From positions 24,086,963 to 24,150,962 of the forward strand of contig OX638133.1 of the NCBI GenBank assembly GCA_951804985.1: a stretch of DNA of 64,000 bases. The letters run 5' to 3'. This DNA comes from Dryomyza anilis (taxonomy: Eukaryota > Arthropoda > Insecta > Diptera > Dryomyzidae). A program made the translations under genes and the position numbers. The notes beneath the pieces are model-generated. The model saw only the letters and a list, made by a program, of their open reading frames with translations, did no database searches and had not been told where the DNA came from. This document shows positions 26,001 through 35,029 of this stretch, piece after piece. Each line of letters starts with the position of its first letter. The stretch's first letter is position 1.

Positions 26001-28069
26001 TCGTTTGCTGTCCCTGTCGCTATACTTTTGTAGCGTCACTGTTGAAAAACCCTTGAAAAAAACTTTTGTAGCGCTCTTATTGAAAACCCCTTTATGAACT
26101 ATTAATTTTATAGTGGCGTTACACTATTGATTTTATAATTGTTTACTATTAAAAATTAATGTGACGTTCAATTTATACTAAAACGTCCCATTAGTATAAG
26201 TATCTTAATGTGATAAACTATTCTTTCAATGGGACGTTTTAGTATTAATAGGACGTCACATTAATTTTTAATAGCAAACAATTATATAGTGTCAAAAGTG
26301 TGACGACACTATAATATTAATAGATCATACATTATAATATTAATAGGAAAAATCCCATTGACTAATTTTAATAATAAAATTAATATTGAATTAATGTTGA
26401 CCACCTTATTAGTTAAACAATAGTACAAAATACTATAAAAACTATTGAGAATAGGAAAAACTATTGTTAGAATCAATAATCGTACTATTGGTTTTTTGTT
26501 TTCTGAGTATACCTACTTTATTTTTTACATATAATGAAAACGTCATTAAATGAACTATTCTAATAAGTAAAACAAAAATCTTGCATTCCTTTTCAGCTCG
26601 GTTTAGTATGCTTCCGGCTCAATGGCACCGACAAGCTCAATGAAAAACTGCTCAGCACCATTAATGAGTCGGGAAAATTGCACATGGTGCCCGCCAGCGT
26701 CAACGACAAATACATCATACGTTTCTGTGCCGTCGCCCAAAATGCCACCGACGATGACATCGACTATGCGTGGGACGTTATTGTGGACTTTGCCAATGAG
26801 TTGCTCGAAAAGGAGCAACACGACGAACTCAGCGAAATTCTCAATAAGAAACGACAGGACACATTGGCACAGAAACGTTCATTCTTTGTGCGTATGGTCA
26901 GTGATCCGAAAATATATAATCCGGCAATCAATAAGGCGAGCACGCCAAAATTATCGCAAGATGTTGTTACATCGCCCGTGATCACGGGCGGTGAGCATGT
27001 GCCCGTAGGCATGGCCGGACAGCGTAGCATGAATCCCATCATACGCACACAGTCGTCGGTGGATCATAACTCATGGATTTCGTGGCCATTGGCGTTTCTA
27101 TTCAACAGCAATAATGATAGTGGTGACCAGAAGAGCAGCAACGTCTCACTACGGTGGGTTTTAATACGAAACTTACTAAAAATACAAAGTCCAAAAGAGC
27201 AGAAAATGAATGAAGAAGAGTCCTGCAATAATGAATTCGTGTCGAACACCACTAAAATGTCCGCCAAACGTGTGCGAGATTCTTTAAAAACGAAGTTTTT
27301 TAAAATACGAAAAGACACGAATTAATGATTTTTTTTTATTTTTTAATTATATTTTGTAAATTTTGTATATTAATCATTTTTAAATGCATTTTAAATAACT
27401 TTGCAACTGTCTTGGGATATAACTTAAACAAAAGAAAATCATGTAAGAGTCTTAAAGTATTTAACATTTTTTTGAAACTTGAAAAATCTTCACAGGAGAA
27501 GTCATTTTTTAGCAATAAGTTATAATACCGTTGTAAAATAAAGTAAACTGCTTACACATTTTCATAATGCATGATTTTTATTTTATTTTTTTTAAGTCAT
27601 GTGAGTAAAATTTATTATTTTTGATTTAAAAGGTATGTATTCCATAAAAATATACTTTATATTACAAATATGTACATTTGCAAAGTTACTTAAAATGTAA
27701 AATATTTTAAATCTTTTATGAATCTTTAATTAAAATAGCTTTTTTATTCACTTTAATTGTTATTTGTTTTGTATTTAATTTAAGTAATTTTATTTGAACT
27801 TTTTTATGAATTAACGTCCATGTACTAAAGACTCGATTGTTTTCTAAATCTTATATTTTAAATTGATTAAACATTCTTTCAGTTTTCGTCATTTGGACAC
27901 TAATGTGCGACCATCTACATCACGTCGCAACTCTGGCGCTGGCTCATCGCCCTCACCCGAAAATGAGCAGAACTATGTTAATATGTTAAAATCACCGAAA
28001 AAGTCACCGCTAATGCTGCGCAAAGGCTCCTCCACCGGTTCACCAACAAAAGCAAACAATATGAAATAA
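17094..28069 (+). CDS. Tdc2: Tyrosine decarboxylase 2 (neuronal type)
   Basis: PLP-dependent group II decarboxylase that converts L-tyrosine to tyramine and CO2; in Drosophila it supplies neuronal tyramine and octopamine. Coding exons: 17094-17223, 17287-17523, 17768-17838, 17989-18225, 19437-19634, 20928-21142, 22198-22324, 26597-27153, 27883-28069. All junctions are GT-AG and keep frame, giving 652 aa. The start reads [16 protein letters not shown] in context TAAAAAATGG. Visible motifs: [21 protein letters not shown]193 (stacks on PLP), HVDAAYAG with D273, NPNK with Schiff-base K305, and the loop DPLYLKH with Y334. Histidine 193, in place of the asparagine of insect DHPAA synthases, and Y334 support true decarboxylation. 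The tail after about residue 470 is Ser/Lys-rich, with a conserved-looking [12 protein letters not shown]. Introns 4, 6 and 7 carry MITEs. The Tdc1 paralogue lies 22 kb downstream in the same orientation. Confidence 0.97.
17224..17767 (+). other. Tdc2 introns 1 and 2
   Basis: Intron 1 (17224-17286, 63 bp) follows the phase-1 codon after LLP, exactly where Tdc1 intron 1 lies, so it predates the Tdc1/Tdc2 duplication. Intron 2 (17524-17767) is AT-rich with no repeat recognised. Confidence 0.8.
18592..19218. mobile_element. Family B element, copy 2, inside the family A MITE
   Basis: Its ends are loosely inverted: CCTCGATCATGTAT and ATACATGATTTGGAGG. Internal matches to 8965-10020 are AATAGTTGGCAAAACAAAA, TGTTGAACAAACGTTCGATT, GAGCGAAACG and GGAAACGAATCGTAATCAC. 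TA is present on both sides. It is itself interrupted at about 18807-19167. Confidence 0.7.
18807..19167. mobile_element. Palindromic element, family C, innermost of the intron 4 nest
   Basis: Termini are TAGCGCGATTCCCTAACTCC and the complement GTACGGAATCGCGCTA, flanked by CAG on both sides, a possible 3-bp target duplication. Inner blocks are rich in ATCGATATCGTTAAC, CGATAGCG and TAACGATTTAAACGA, giving several weaker internal hairpins. The superfamily is uncertain; a 3-bp duplication would suit a PIF/Harbinger derivative. Confidence 0.65.
20066..20261 (-). mobile_element. tRNA-derived SINE, copy 3, with a different 3' half (Tdc2 intron 5)
   Basis: The head and first body half match copies 1 and 2: GCCGCGGTAGCTCAGTGG, B box GGTTCAAGCCT, CTATACCGCGCTACCTCTCG and CTCACCCGCCGTTCGGA. 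Past that (below 20066) the sequence departs from the TATAGAACTTCGGCCGAGC tail of the other copies and has no microsatellite tail. It is either truncated or a variant with another 3' end. It sits in intron 5 (19635-20927). Confidence 0.8.
21561..21920. mobile_element. Family A MITE, copy 4 (Tdc2 intron 6)
   Basis: A near-perfect palindrome from AAAATAATCGACGTAAATAT to ATTACGTCGATTATTTTTTT CTGTG, followed by TA. The left terminal CACAG is eroded (ACATATAAA). It lies in intron 6 (21143-22197). In the pre-mRNA it would fold into a hairpin of about 175 bp. Confidence 0.9.
22790..23640 (+). repeat. Three degenerate tandem copies of a roughly 350-bp unit (Tdc2 intron 7)
   Basis: Units start near 22790, 23138 and 23493 with the same series: GTGCTCCTG-ATTTTTGATACTAG or the equivalent, GGGGCACATTCA, CATATCTTGAAATC or similar, and AAAACCACT/AAAGCCGCTC/AAGCCGCGAC followed by ACGTTCGATAA, ATAGTCGATAA or ACGTTGAAAA. 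Divergence is high, so the duplication is old. Confidence 0.55.
23963..24403. repeat. Palindromic family E, copy 1 plus an extra half unit (Tdc2 intron 7)
   Basis: Begins ATCGTCGTTATAGAAGGA and runs to GTTCTACAACGACGAT at 24216. A second right half follows, ending GGCGATACAACGACGAT at 24403. The arms carry AAAGTCACCAACTACATTTTC and its complement ATTTATTTGGTGACCTTTAG. Other copies: 51939-52340 and 60822-61080. Confidence 0.75.
24972..25020 (+). promoter_or_regulatory. GAGA-rich stretch in Tdc2 intron 7
   Basis: AGAGAGACAGAGCGAGAGAATGAGAGACGAACG-type purine repeats lie between unrelated AT-rich sequences. GAGAG motifs bind the GAGA factor in flies, so an intronic control element is possible. 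The evidence is motif-only. Confidence 0.3.
25680..26512. mobile_element. Foldback MITE, family G, split by a mariner derivative (Tdc2 intron 7)
   Basis: The left arm (25690-25751 plus 26093-26155) and the right arm (about 26285-26400) are complementary: CAATTGGATTTTTCCTATTA against TAATAGGAAAAATCCCATTG. Inside is a second hairpin, GTGACGTTCAATTTATACTA / TAGTATTAATAGGACGTCAC. The right end, ACTATTGGTTTTTTGTTTTCTGAGTATA, resembles the CTCAGAA ends of family J. The left arm is broken at ATAATG-TA by the element at 25752-26092. The right arm keeps the unbroken site. Confidence 0.8.
25752..26092. mobile_element. Deleted Tc1/mariner-type element, copy 2 (Tdc2 intron 7)
   Basis: Termini are AAGGGTTTTTCAACAGGG and CTTATTGAAAACCCCTT, flanked by TA on both sides. 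It is a long palindrome with arms ACGCTACAAAAGTGGAGCGA ... CATCATGAAATGGCAAACC. The right end carries an extra 46-bp tail after an internal TTGAAAAACCCTT, so two generations of terminal repeat are present. Only the first codons of the parental transposase region remain. Confidence 0.9.
27154..27325 (+). CDS. Tdc2: Alternative C-terminus of Tdc2 by retention of the last intron
   Basis: If the donor at 27154 (ACG|GTGGGT) is not used, exon 8 stays open for another 57 residues to TAA at 27323-27325, giving a 647-aa isoform. The extra peptide begins [17 protein letters not shown] and ends FFKIRKDTN. It is basic, has coding-like codon use and is far longer than a chance extension in AT-rich DNA. 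AATAAA at 27537-27542 would end this form. The spliced form instead gains a Ser/Lys-rich 61-residue tail ([15 protein letters not shown] ... SPTKANNMK). Whether both are made cannot be told from one sequence. Confidence 0.6.
27537..27542 (+). terminator. Poly(A) signal for the intron-retained Tdc2 form
   Basis: AATAAA lies 212 bp after the alternative stop at 27325, inside the last intron of the spliced form. Confidence 0.5.
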
Positions 28070-28204
28070 ATTTATAGTCATAGATAACAAATGTTCTGAA
28101 TGAGTAATATTTATCGAATTCTTTTTAAATATAGAAAATATCAAATCTCTTGTTAGTGATGCTCAAAATGCTTCTTTTGTTGATGCTATTCCAAAGTAAA
28201 AGTT

Positions 28205-28210
28205 AATAAA
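28205..28210 (+). terminator. Poly(A) signal for the spliced Tdc2 form
   Basis: AATAAA in GTTAATAAAACTAG lies 136 bp after the main stop codon. Another AATAAA overlaps the stop itself (28065-28070). Confidence 0.5.
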
Positions 28211-28299
28211 ACTAGTAAAGATGAAAAAAAACATATATTAAGTGTTTTATTATAAATCATAGTTTTTAGAAAATTCATACCGAAATATTTTTCTTCCTA

Positions 28300-28925
28300 C
28301 TTAAATTTCAGCAAACATAAACATTTTGAGTTTTTTAAGACTCCTAATCAAATTTATGAGTGTTATCCTCATATATGAGCACTTAAAAGAGTCCCGACTC
28401 TTGGGTAGATGGCCCCTTTTTATGAGCTCAAAAACTCTCATATTTATGGGACTTTTAATACTCCTAAAACATTCATATTTGAGCACCAAAAAGAGTCCAA
28501 AAATGCTCATATTTATTAAATTTTTATTACTCCTAAAAAACAGGCACAATTTTATGAGCCAAAAAACACCCATATTTAATATTTATTAAATTTTTATTAC
28601 TACTAAAAAACAGCTTAAAAGAGCCCAAAAAGGCTCCCGACCATGGGGAGAGGGCTGCCCAAAAATACTCATATTTATGAAACTTTTATTACCCCCAAAA
28701 TAGTCATTTTGAGTACTAAAAAGAGCCCCAAAAGTCTCTTGGGTAGTGGACACCCTATAAAGAGCGCATTTCAAATTACTCTTAAAACATTACATTTTTG
28801 AGAATTTCTAGACACCTAAATTACAGTATATCAAATTTATTTAAATAGTAGGCTCCTAAAGCCATCATAAATAAGATACTTTTATGACTCCCGTTTCTGA
28901 GTGCTCTTAAAATACTCTTATTTGT
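28300..28925. repeat. Degenerate repeat family Q, block 1
   Basis: Irregular copies of CTCATATTTATGGGACTTTTA-like words: CTCCTAAAA, ATGAGC and AAAAGAGTCC recur every 70-90 bp. The same words continue at 30165-30610, so the intervening 1.2 kb may be an insertion or a neighbouring array. Confidence 0.55.
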
Positions 28926-28934
28926 ACTTCGCAA

Positions 28935-29878
28935 GAAGTACTTTGGAAATGAAACAACCCCTCATTACTACTGCGTACAAAGTAATGCACATTTGGAACC
29001 ACTACTCATTACCACTGCGTAGAAAGCATGTTTCATTAGGGTTTTTCAATAAGAGCGCTATAAAAAAAAAACGGTTTTGGATATCAATGAAACTCTTTAT
29101 TCCTGTAAAAGTACGTTCGCTGCCATTATGTATGGAACTTTATTTCTATTGCATGGCCACCACGGGCACGCTTGCAGAAGTCCAGACGCTGAACCCAATT
29201 TTCGACGGTTTTCAAGCATAAATCGGCCGATACTGCTGTAATTTCACGTTCGATATTCGTACGAAGTTCATCAATCTTCACTGGCTTGTTGGCATAGACC
29301 ATAGACTTGACGTAGCCCCACAGGAAATAGTCTAACGGCGTCAAATCGCACGACCGAGGCGGCCAATCGACTGGACCATTTCATGAGATAACACACGATG
29401 TCCAACGCTTGAGAACGACCATAAATTGGACGTAGCGCTCTTAACGTTGAGGCCACTGACTCCGAATTTCGGTAGTAAATTTTAATAATTTCGACTTTTG
29501 TTCGACTCATGCTCGTATATCTGTCCATCATGAAATGGCAAACCTTACTGAAGAGAAATGTCAAAAGAGCGGCAAGAAATATGGCGTCGTTTGCTGTCCC
29601 TGTCGCTCTACTTTTGTAGCGTCCCAGTTGAAAAACCTTGAAAAAAACTTTTGTAGCGCTCTTATTGAAAAACCCTACAAAGTAAGACTCATATGGAACC
29701 ACCCCTCAATACCACTGCGTACAAAGTAATGTACAAATGGAACCACCCCTCATTACTACTGCGTACAAAGTAATGCACAAATGGACCACCCCTCATTAAT
29801 ACTGCCTACAAAGTAAAGCGACCAATCTTCATTACGATTGCGTGAAAAGTAATGCTGAAATGGAAGCACCCCTTGTGA
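28935..29878. repeat. 44-bp minisatellite, split by a mariner derivative
   Basis: The unit is ACTGCGTACAAAGTAATGC followed by ACAAATGGAACCACCCCTCATTACT. The anchor CTGCGTA starts at 28971, 29015, 29715, 29759 and (as CTGCCTA) 29802, so the period is 43-44 bp. One degraded unit follows at about 29838. The two halves are separated exactly by the element at 29039-29675. Confidence 0.88.
29039..29675 (-). mobile_element. Tc1/mariner-type element with transposase remnants, copy 3
   Basis: Termini GGGTTTTTCAATAAGAGCGC and GCGCTCTTATTGAAAAACCC are perfect inverted repeats flanked by TA. On the minus strand the N-terminal transposase segment is visible around 29395-29560 ([17 protein letters not shown], then TLRALRPIYGR). 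The C-terminal segment lies at 29126-29375: DWPPRSCDLTPLDYFLWGYV, the pattern around the third catalytic residue of DDE transposases, and later VENWVQRLDF. Most of the catalytic core between them is deleted and the pieces are in different frames. This copy therefore cannot make transposase, but it identifies the parent of the palindromic copies at 11696, 25752 and 58168. Confidence 0.92.
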
Positions 29879-29927
29879 ATGTTTGGTTACGAAATAATGA
29901 TGTATGGTTGACCCCATATTACAATAC

Positions 29928-29943
29928 TTCTATATATATATAA

Positions 29944-29976
<33 letters not shown>
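29928..29976. repeat. (TA)n microsatellite
   Basis: TATATATATATAATC followed by about 16 further TA units. Confidence 0.9.
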
Positions 29977-29977
<1 letters not shown>

Positions 29978-30164
29978 GTAACGGTGTGTAATGGGTGGTG
30001 GCTCCTTCATAGCACTACTTCGTAATCTACAGTGTATGCATACTTGCCCTAGGCCATGTCTGTGTAAAAGTTAACATAATTCAGTATTGAGATTCTGACG
30101 CATTACGATTCGATAATAATTAGGCAGTAATCGACTACGTAATGATGCTATTTCCTATTGGGTA

Positions 30165-30610
30165 AGAATCTTTTATGAGTAATATTTTTGAGAGCTCCGA
30201 AAACAGTCGTAAATGTGATACTTTTATGAGTCATTTTTCTGAGGGCTCATTAACACTCAAAAATTGGTTTCCTTTAGTGCTCCTAAAATACTCTTAAATT
30301 TGATGATTTTATGAGTTTCATTCGAGGGGGCTCCTAAAGCGCACATGCATGCATGAGACTCTTTTATGAGCCAAATTTTGGATCGTTCCTAAAACAATTT
30401 AATATATAGAACTTTTATGAGTCTATTTTCTGAGCGCTCAGAAAGAATTTTATTGTTGATGCTTTTAGGAGCCTAAATATGAATCTTTTATACAATCTTA
30501 AATGAGATACTTTTATGAGTCATTTTTCTGAGGGCTCATAAAACTGTCAAAAATTGGTCTCCTTTAGGACTTCAATTTCAGAGCGCTCATAAATTGCTTA
30601 TTGGGTGTTG
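30165..30610. repeat. Degenerate repeat family Q, block 2
   Basis: Repeats of CTTTTATGAGTCATTTTTCTGAGGGCTC at 30214 and 30510, plus variants between and around them with a spacing of roughly 60-75 bp. Related to 28300-28925. Confidence 0.6.
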
Positions 30611-31016
30611 TTTAAACTAGAAATCAACACATGAGCCGATTTTAGAATCTTTAACTCACTCACTGATTCTGAGTAAGTGTGAGTATAACCAAAAATGCTC
30701 GTGAGTAAGTGATTTGAATGCTGTTTTCGTGAACGTGAGTCAAAACACACTCACATGCCTATCTCTATTTTACATTTAATCTTTTCAATTCAAAAATGAC
30801 TCGCTTAAACTGAGATCCTCGTCGCTCAAGTGTTTGAGAGTCCTCATCATATTTTTCTAAAATGAATTTAAATGAATACATATTTGTATATTCACTACTG
30901 AATAAGGTATTTAGAAAAACTCTTCGTTATTAGTTTCCATGATACATGGATTTTCCAATCAATTTGTTTATTCAAAAATGATTTTTTTTGTTATCATTTG
31001 TTTCCAAAAACTAAAA
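30611..31016 (+). other. Upstream region of the secreted-repeat gene
   Basis: Contains GTGAGTAAGTGTGAGT-like words (30665-30740) and no firm TATA/Inr pair. No other gene is visible. Confidence 0.35.
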
Positions 31017-32455
31017 ATGTCGGGATTTTGCATTGGATTTCTGTAAGTAGCATCCTATTTAAATCATAGCCTGTCATATATATTTGGTTGCCTTTCTTTT
31101 AAAGGCTACTCTTGCCCACGCTATTGTGCGCTCTTACGAACGCCCATTGTTTGCCGCCAATGTATAAAAAGGAACCCTCAGAATTGAGTCCCAGCTTCGA
31201 ATGCGACAAGCCATACAATAATATGTTACGCAATCTACGCGATAACTGGCAATCACCTATATCGTATCTCAAGAAACGTGGTTACATACCTCCGGGTTCC
31301 GAAACGTCATTTAAGGGGGCCAGCAATCCAAGAAGTATTGACGATGCAGCTGTATGTGAAAAATCTGCGCTCAAACAAAAAAAGCGCAAACATATTCCGG
31401 AGATACAGCATCGTTTGAGTTCGCTGCATCATCTGAGTTCGTTGCATTTACCGAACGCACACGAACACTCAAACGCACAATTTCATCCGAATGCACATGA
31501 ACACAGTCATGTTCATCCTAAAGGCGTGGTAAATTTGAACGCACAAGATCATCCGAATGCCCAGGGGCATCCAAACGTTCAAGCACATACGAATGTTCAG
31601 GGTCATGCGAACGATCCGGTTCATCCGAACTCTCAAGTTCATTCAAACGCTCCGGTTCATCGCAACTCTCAAGTACATTCAAATGCCCCGGTTCATCCGA
31701 ACGCGCCGATTTATCCGAACCCCAAGATTCATGCAAACACCGAGATTCACTCCAACTCTCAGGTTGACACAAACGCACAGAATCACCCGACCGTCAGCCG
31801 AAGTAGTACAAACGACGTTGAAACTATTGTTGAGAAGGACATCAAAACTGAGAGCGATACAACACCTGGATTTCTAGCAAATATCAAAGATAAATTTCTA
31901 GGTTTCTTTGGTGGAGGCAGGGAGGAAGAGAATTCTTTTTCAACTAGCTATGATCTAAGTAAGGACTTTACAATTGATCCAAATCTGCCAAATCCGACCT
32001 TATCGATGCTTAAGCTGCGCCTGAGTCATTTAAATAAAAAGTTAAAACTTAAACCAGCTGAACAGGAATCGGAAAATAAAGAAACAGCAGAAAAACAGGA
32101 AAAAACTGTGGCGAAAACTGACGAGAAAAATGTGGAGAAAACTGACGAGAAAAATGTGGAGAAAAATGTGGAAAAAACTGACGATAAAAATGTCGAAAAA
32201 ACTGTGGCGAAAACTGCGGAGAAATCTGAAGAGAAAAATGTGGAGAAAAATGTGGAGAAAACTGTGGAGAAAACTGATGAGAAAACTCAACAGAAAACTG
32301 TGGAAAACCCTGAAGAAAAAAATGAGGACAACAATGCCGATAAATTTCGTGATTTGGACAAGGATATGATCAGTGCTGGAAACAAGAATCTTTTCACCGA
32401 ATGGCGCAAGGATAAAGATACCCAAAAGGATAAGGGAAAGAAACAAAAACAATAG
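31017..32455 (+). CDS. Unrecognised secreted protein with His-rich hexapeptide and Lys/Glu-rich repeats
   Basis: Two coding exons, 31017-31042 and 31105-32455, joined by a 62-bp intron (CT|GTAAGT ... TTTTAAAG|G), give 458 aa. Joining them creates a signal peptide, MSGFCIGFLLLLPTLLCAL, which the second exon lacks alone, so the splice is well supported. The mature N-terminus (about residues 25-80: YKKEPSELSPSFECDKPYNN, SYLKKRGYIPPGSE) looks like the constrained part. Residues about 125-238 are hexapeptide repeats of the type V-H-P-N-A-P / V-H-S-N-S-Q. Residues about 255-325 are unique, with GFLANIKDKFLGFFGGG. Residues about 335-425 repeat KNVEKTDE-like words. It lies between the two Tdc genes on the same strand. 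The family is not recognised; a rapidly changing extracellular or reproductive-tract protein is only a guess. Confidence 0.8.
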
Positions 32456-32633
32456 TCTGTCTCTATACTTTTATTTATTTTTTTAAATACATTTTATACA
32501 TTTTAAATATGACGTCGTCCACCCACTATTTTATTTATTATAGAATTTACACTTCAGTCTTTAAGTATTTGCTACTTAGTATTAGAAAAAACGAATTTAT
32601 ATCCTCCTCTACTTAACAAAAATAATTGGAAAC

Positions 32634-32639
32634 AATAAA
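32634..32639 (+). terminator. Poly(A) signal downstream of the secreted-repeat gene
   Basis: AATAAA in GAAACAATAAACTT, 179 bp after the stop codon. A less AT-rich patch follows at 32690-32790 (CATCGCTTCGGTCGGTCGTT, GGGGGCGGTATGG) whose role is unknown. Confidence 0.4.
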
Positions 32640-32980
32640 CTTATTAATTGACTAAAAATACATTTTCACATGTAGTACTTAAGCAGCTAGTATGACGAAG
32701 CATCGCTTCGGTCGGTCGTTGGTCGCGGAAGATGACCAACAATGGGGGCGGTATGGTACGTCTATTGTTGTACATTTGCGCGGGCAAAAATAAACATTAT
32801 TCTATATATAAAAAGTAGAAAATATTCTAAACTCAACAAGTACGTAATGCAAATATACAACAAAGGAGCAAAATAAATAGAATATCTATGCATAATCAGC
32901 AAAGTCAAGAGATTCGATTATTGTAATTAGTACATACAACGAATTACATCTGTTCGATATGTATTCAATGTGATTCTGTA

Positions 32981-33330
32981 CACAGAATAAAATAATCGAT
33001 GTAAATATAGCAACCGATACTAATTGCATTCATTAATCAATCTAGCAATGAAATTCGCCAATTTAATGAAAACATTTGCTATTCTTCGTTAAATCAGCAA
33101 ATACGTTTGCTAATATGACTTATTTTATTCAGCAAATATATTTTCTAAAACTGCGCCAACTAAATTATTTGCTGTATTGACGTACAAATATTCATATTAG
33201 CGAATGTAATTGCTTATATAACGAGAATAAAGCAATTGTTTACATTAAATTAGTGAAATTCATTGCTGAATTGATTAATTAATGCAATTAATATCGGTTG
33301 TTATATTTACGTCCATTATTTTTTTCTGTG
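32981..33330. mobile_element. Family A MITE, copy 5, with intact ends
   Basis: From CACAGAATAAAATAATCG to ATTATTTTTTTCTGTG, with TA directly outside both ends (32979-32980 and 33331-33332). This is the cleanest copy for defining the termini and the TA duplication. The central hairpin is shortened: the left arm lacks the GTACGTCAATGCAGC block. Confidence 0.93.
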
Positions 33331-33660
33331 TACGTTGTGTTGACGTTGTTTTAAATTGTGTGTGCTTTTATTTCTGGTGTGCGTAATTATAGAGGTGTGA
33401 TTTTTGGTATTACGTCGTCAAAATACTACGTAATTAAGATTATATGTAATGACTTACTCAAGTTTGTAAGTGAATCATTTAATTACAGAAAGTACCTAAA
33501 TTTTGTAAATAATTTAATTTTATTTTGGCATCTTCTGGAAATTGAATTCAATTGAATTTAGATTTGTGTTTGTCTAAATTTGAAGACTAAACTAAGGGTG
33601 CGAATTCGACTAAATTGTTGACTGAGTGAGTTTTCATTCTATCATAATTCCGTAACAGGT
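33331..33660. other. AT-rich spacer, no feature seen
   Basis: No exon-like signal or clear repeat. Confidence 0.4.
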
Positions 33661-34165
33661 AATTGTTAAATCGTCACTATCATGCCAAAGAGGCGAATGT
33701 GTAATTTTTGACATTTGCGTTTTTTTTTACATTTTTGTAAAAAAAACCCCAAATGGCGAATTCGAAAAATTGAAAATGTTGTCATGCTAAAAGGACGAAT
33801 CGTTTTGTTTTTTTGCCATAACTCTTTATTGGCGCAAGATAAAATAGTGATGTAAAGGCATTAATTGTTTGTTTTTAAAGAACCTATCGATCATCAGCAT
33901 TATTTTAAAATATGTTTTTGATTTTTAATCATTTGCAAGAAAATTTGTTTTTTATATTTTAAAATAATGATGCCAATCGATAGGAGCTTTCAAAACAAAC
34001 AATGAATGCCTTTACATCACTATTTTGTCTTGCACCAATAAAGAGCTATAGCAACAAAACGACATGATTCGCCCTTTTAACATGACAAGATTTCTTTGTT
34101 TTTTTGCGATAACTCTTTATTGGTGCAAGTTAAAATAGTGGTGTGAAGGCATTCATTTTAAAGGC
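33661..34165. repeat. Palindromic repeat family N, copy 2
   Basis: Starts AATCGTCACTATCATGCCAA and alternates complementary blocks: TAAAATAGTGATGTAAAGGC ... CCTATCGATCATCAGC against GATGCCAATCGATAGGAGC ... GCCTTTACATCACTATTTTG. The bounding words are CATGCTAAAAGGACGAATCG and GATTCGCCCTTTTAACATGAC. It breaks off near 34165 in an A-rich run. Confidence 0.8.
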
Positions 34166-35025
34166 ATTAAAATTAATTAAAAAAAAAAAAAAAAATTTTT
34201 CATTACATATTCAGTTTATCAATGAAAATTTTATTTTTCAATAAAAAAAAATATTTTTCACTAAAAATTGAATTGTTCACTAAAAATTCAATTGTTCACA
34301 ATAAATTGTTCACTAAATAATCAAATTTTACACATAAAATTTTAATTTTTCACAAAAATTCGATTTTTATTAATAATTACGTTTTTTTACTAGAAATTCA
34401 ATTTTACACTAAATATTACATTTGCTTGCAACTATTTCAACTCCATATACAATTTGTAATATATAAAATTATATGAGCGGGGATTTTACTGTATTAAACA
34501 TAGAAATTCTTCTTATGTTCTCTGCCATTCCATTTGTATATCATTGGAAATTTTATTGATTCCTAAAAAATAAATCTATAAAATCAAAAACTGTAATAAT
34601 TGTTATTATTTCCATTTAATTCTAATAATGAAAAACCACTTGCGTACGTAGAGCAAACTAACTTTTAGCGTAAAAATTCTCCTATTTGTCACAGTCTACA
34701 CAACCAACTTCCTACACCTCACACATATGAACTGTGCCGATTTGAACTATCAATCAATACAATGTGTCGGGAATCTCCTACAACATACACACTCATTCTA
34801 CTCACTCAGACGTCAGACGTACGAACAGTACTTGATCCATCCATCCATCCATCCATCCATCGATCGATCAATCATTGATCAATCTATCAAACAGAATACG
34901 ATTATTTTAATACTGTTCGACTTTGAACTGTTCGATTAATGCAACTGAGTGTTTATTTATAGATACTACTATTTTATTATTGTAACTAAAAATATTTTTG
35001 AATTGATTAAATTAAGTAATGCGGA
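34166..35025. other. Degenerate TTCACTAAAAATT repeats, then AT-rich DNA with a (CATC)n tract
   Basis: 34200-34420 holds loose copies of TTTTTCACTAAAAATTCAATT, related in style to the 19-bp array at the window start. A (CATC)7 tract lies at 34836-34863, leading into CGATCGATCAATCATTGATCAATC. No gene is visible. Confidence 0.5.
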
Positions 35026-35029
35026 TGAT

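Noticed and set aside
26603..27318. Minus-strand frames over Tdc2 exon 8
   Set aside because: Antisense shadows of the Tdc2 C-terminal exon.
31557..31877. Plus-strand frame antiparallel in style to the His-rich repeat
   Set aside because: A shifted-frame shadow of the 18-bp coding repeat; the 447-codon frame with the signal peptide exon is preferred.
32042..32452. Minus-strand 136-codon frame with Phe/Leu-rich sequence
   Set aside because: Antisense shadow of the Lys/Glu repeat of the secreted protein gene.
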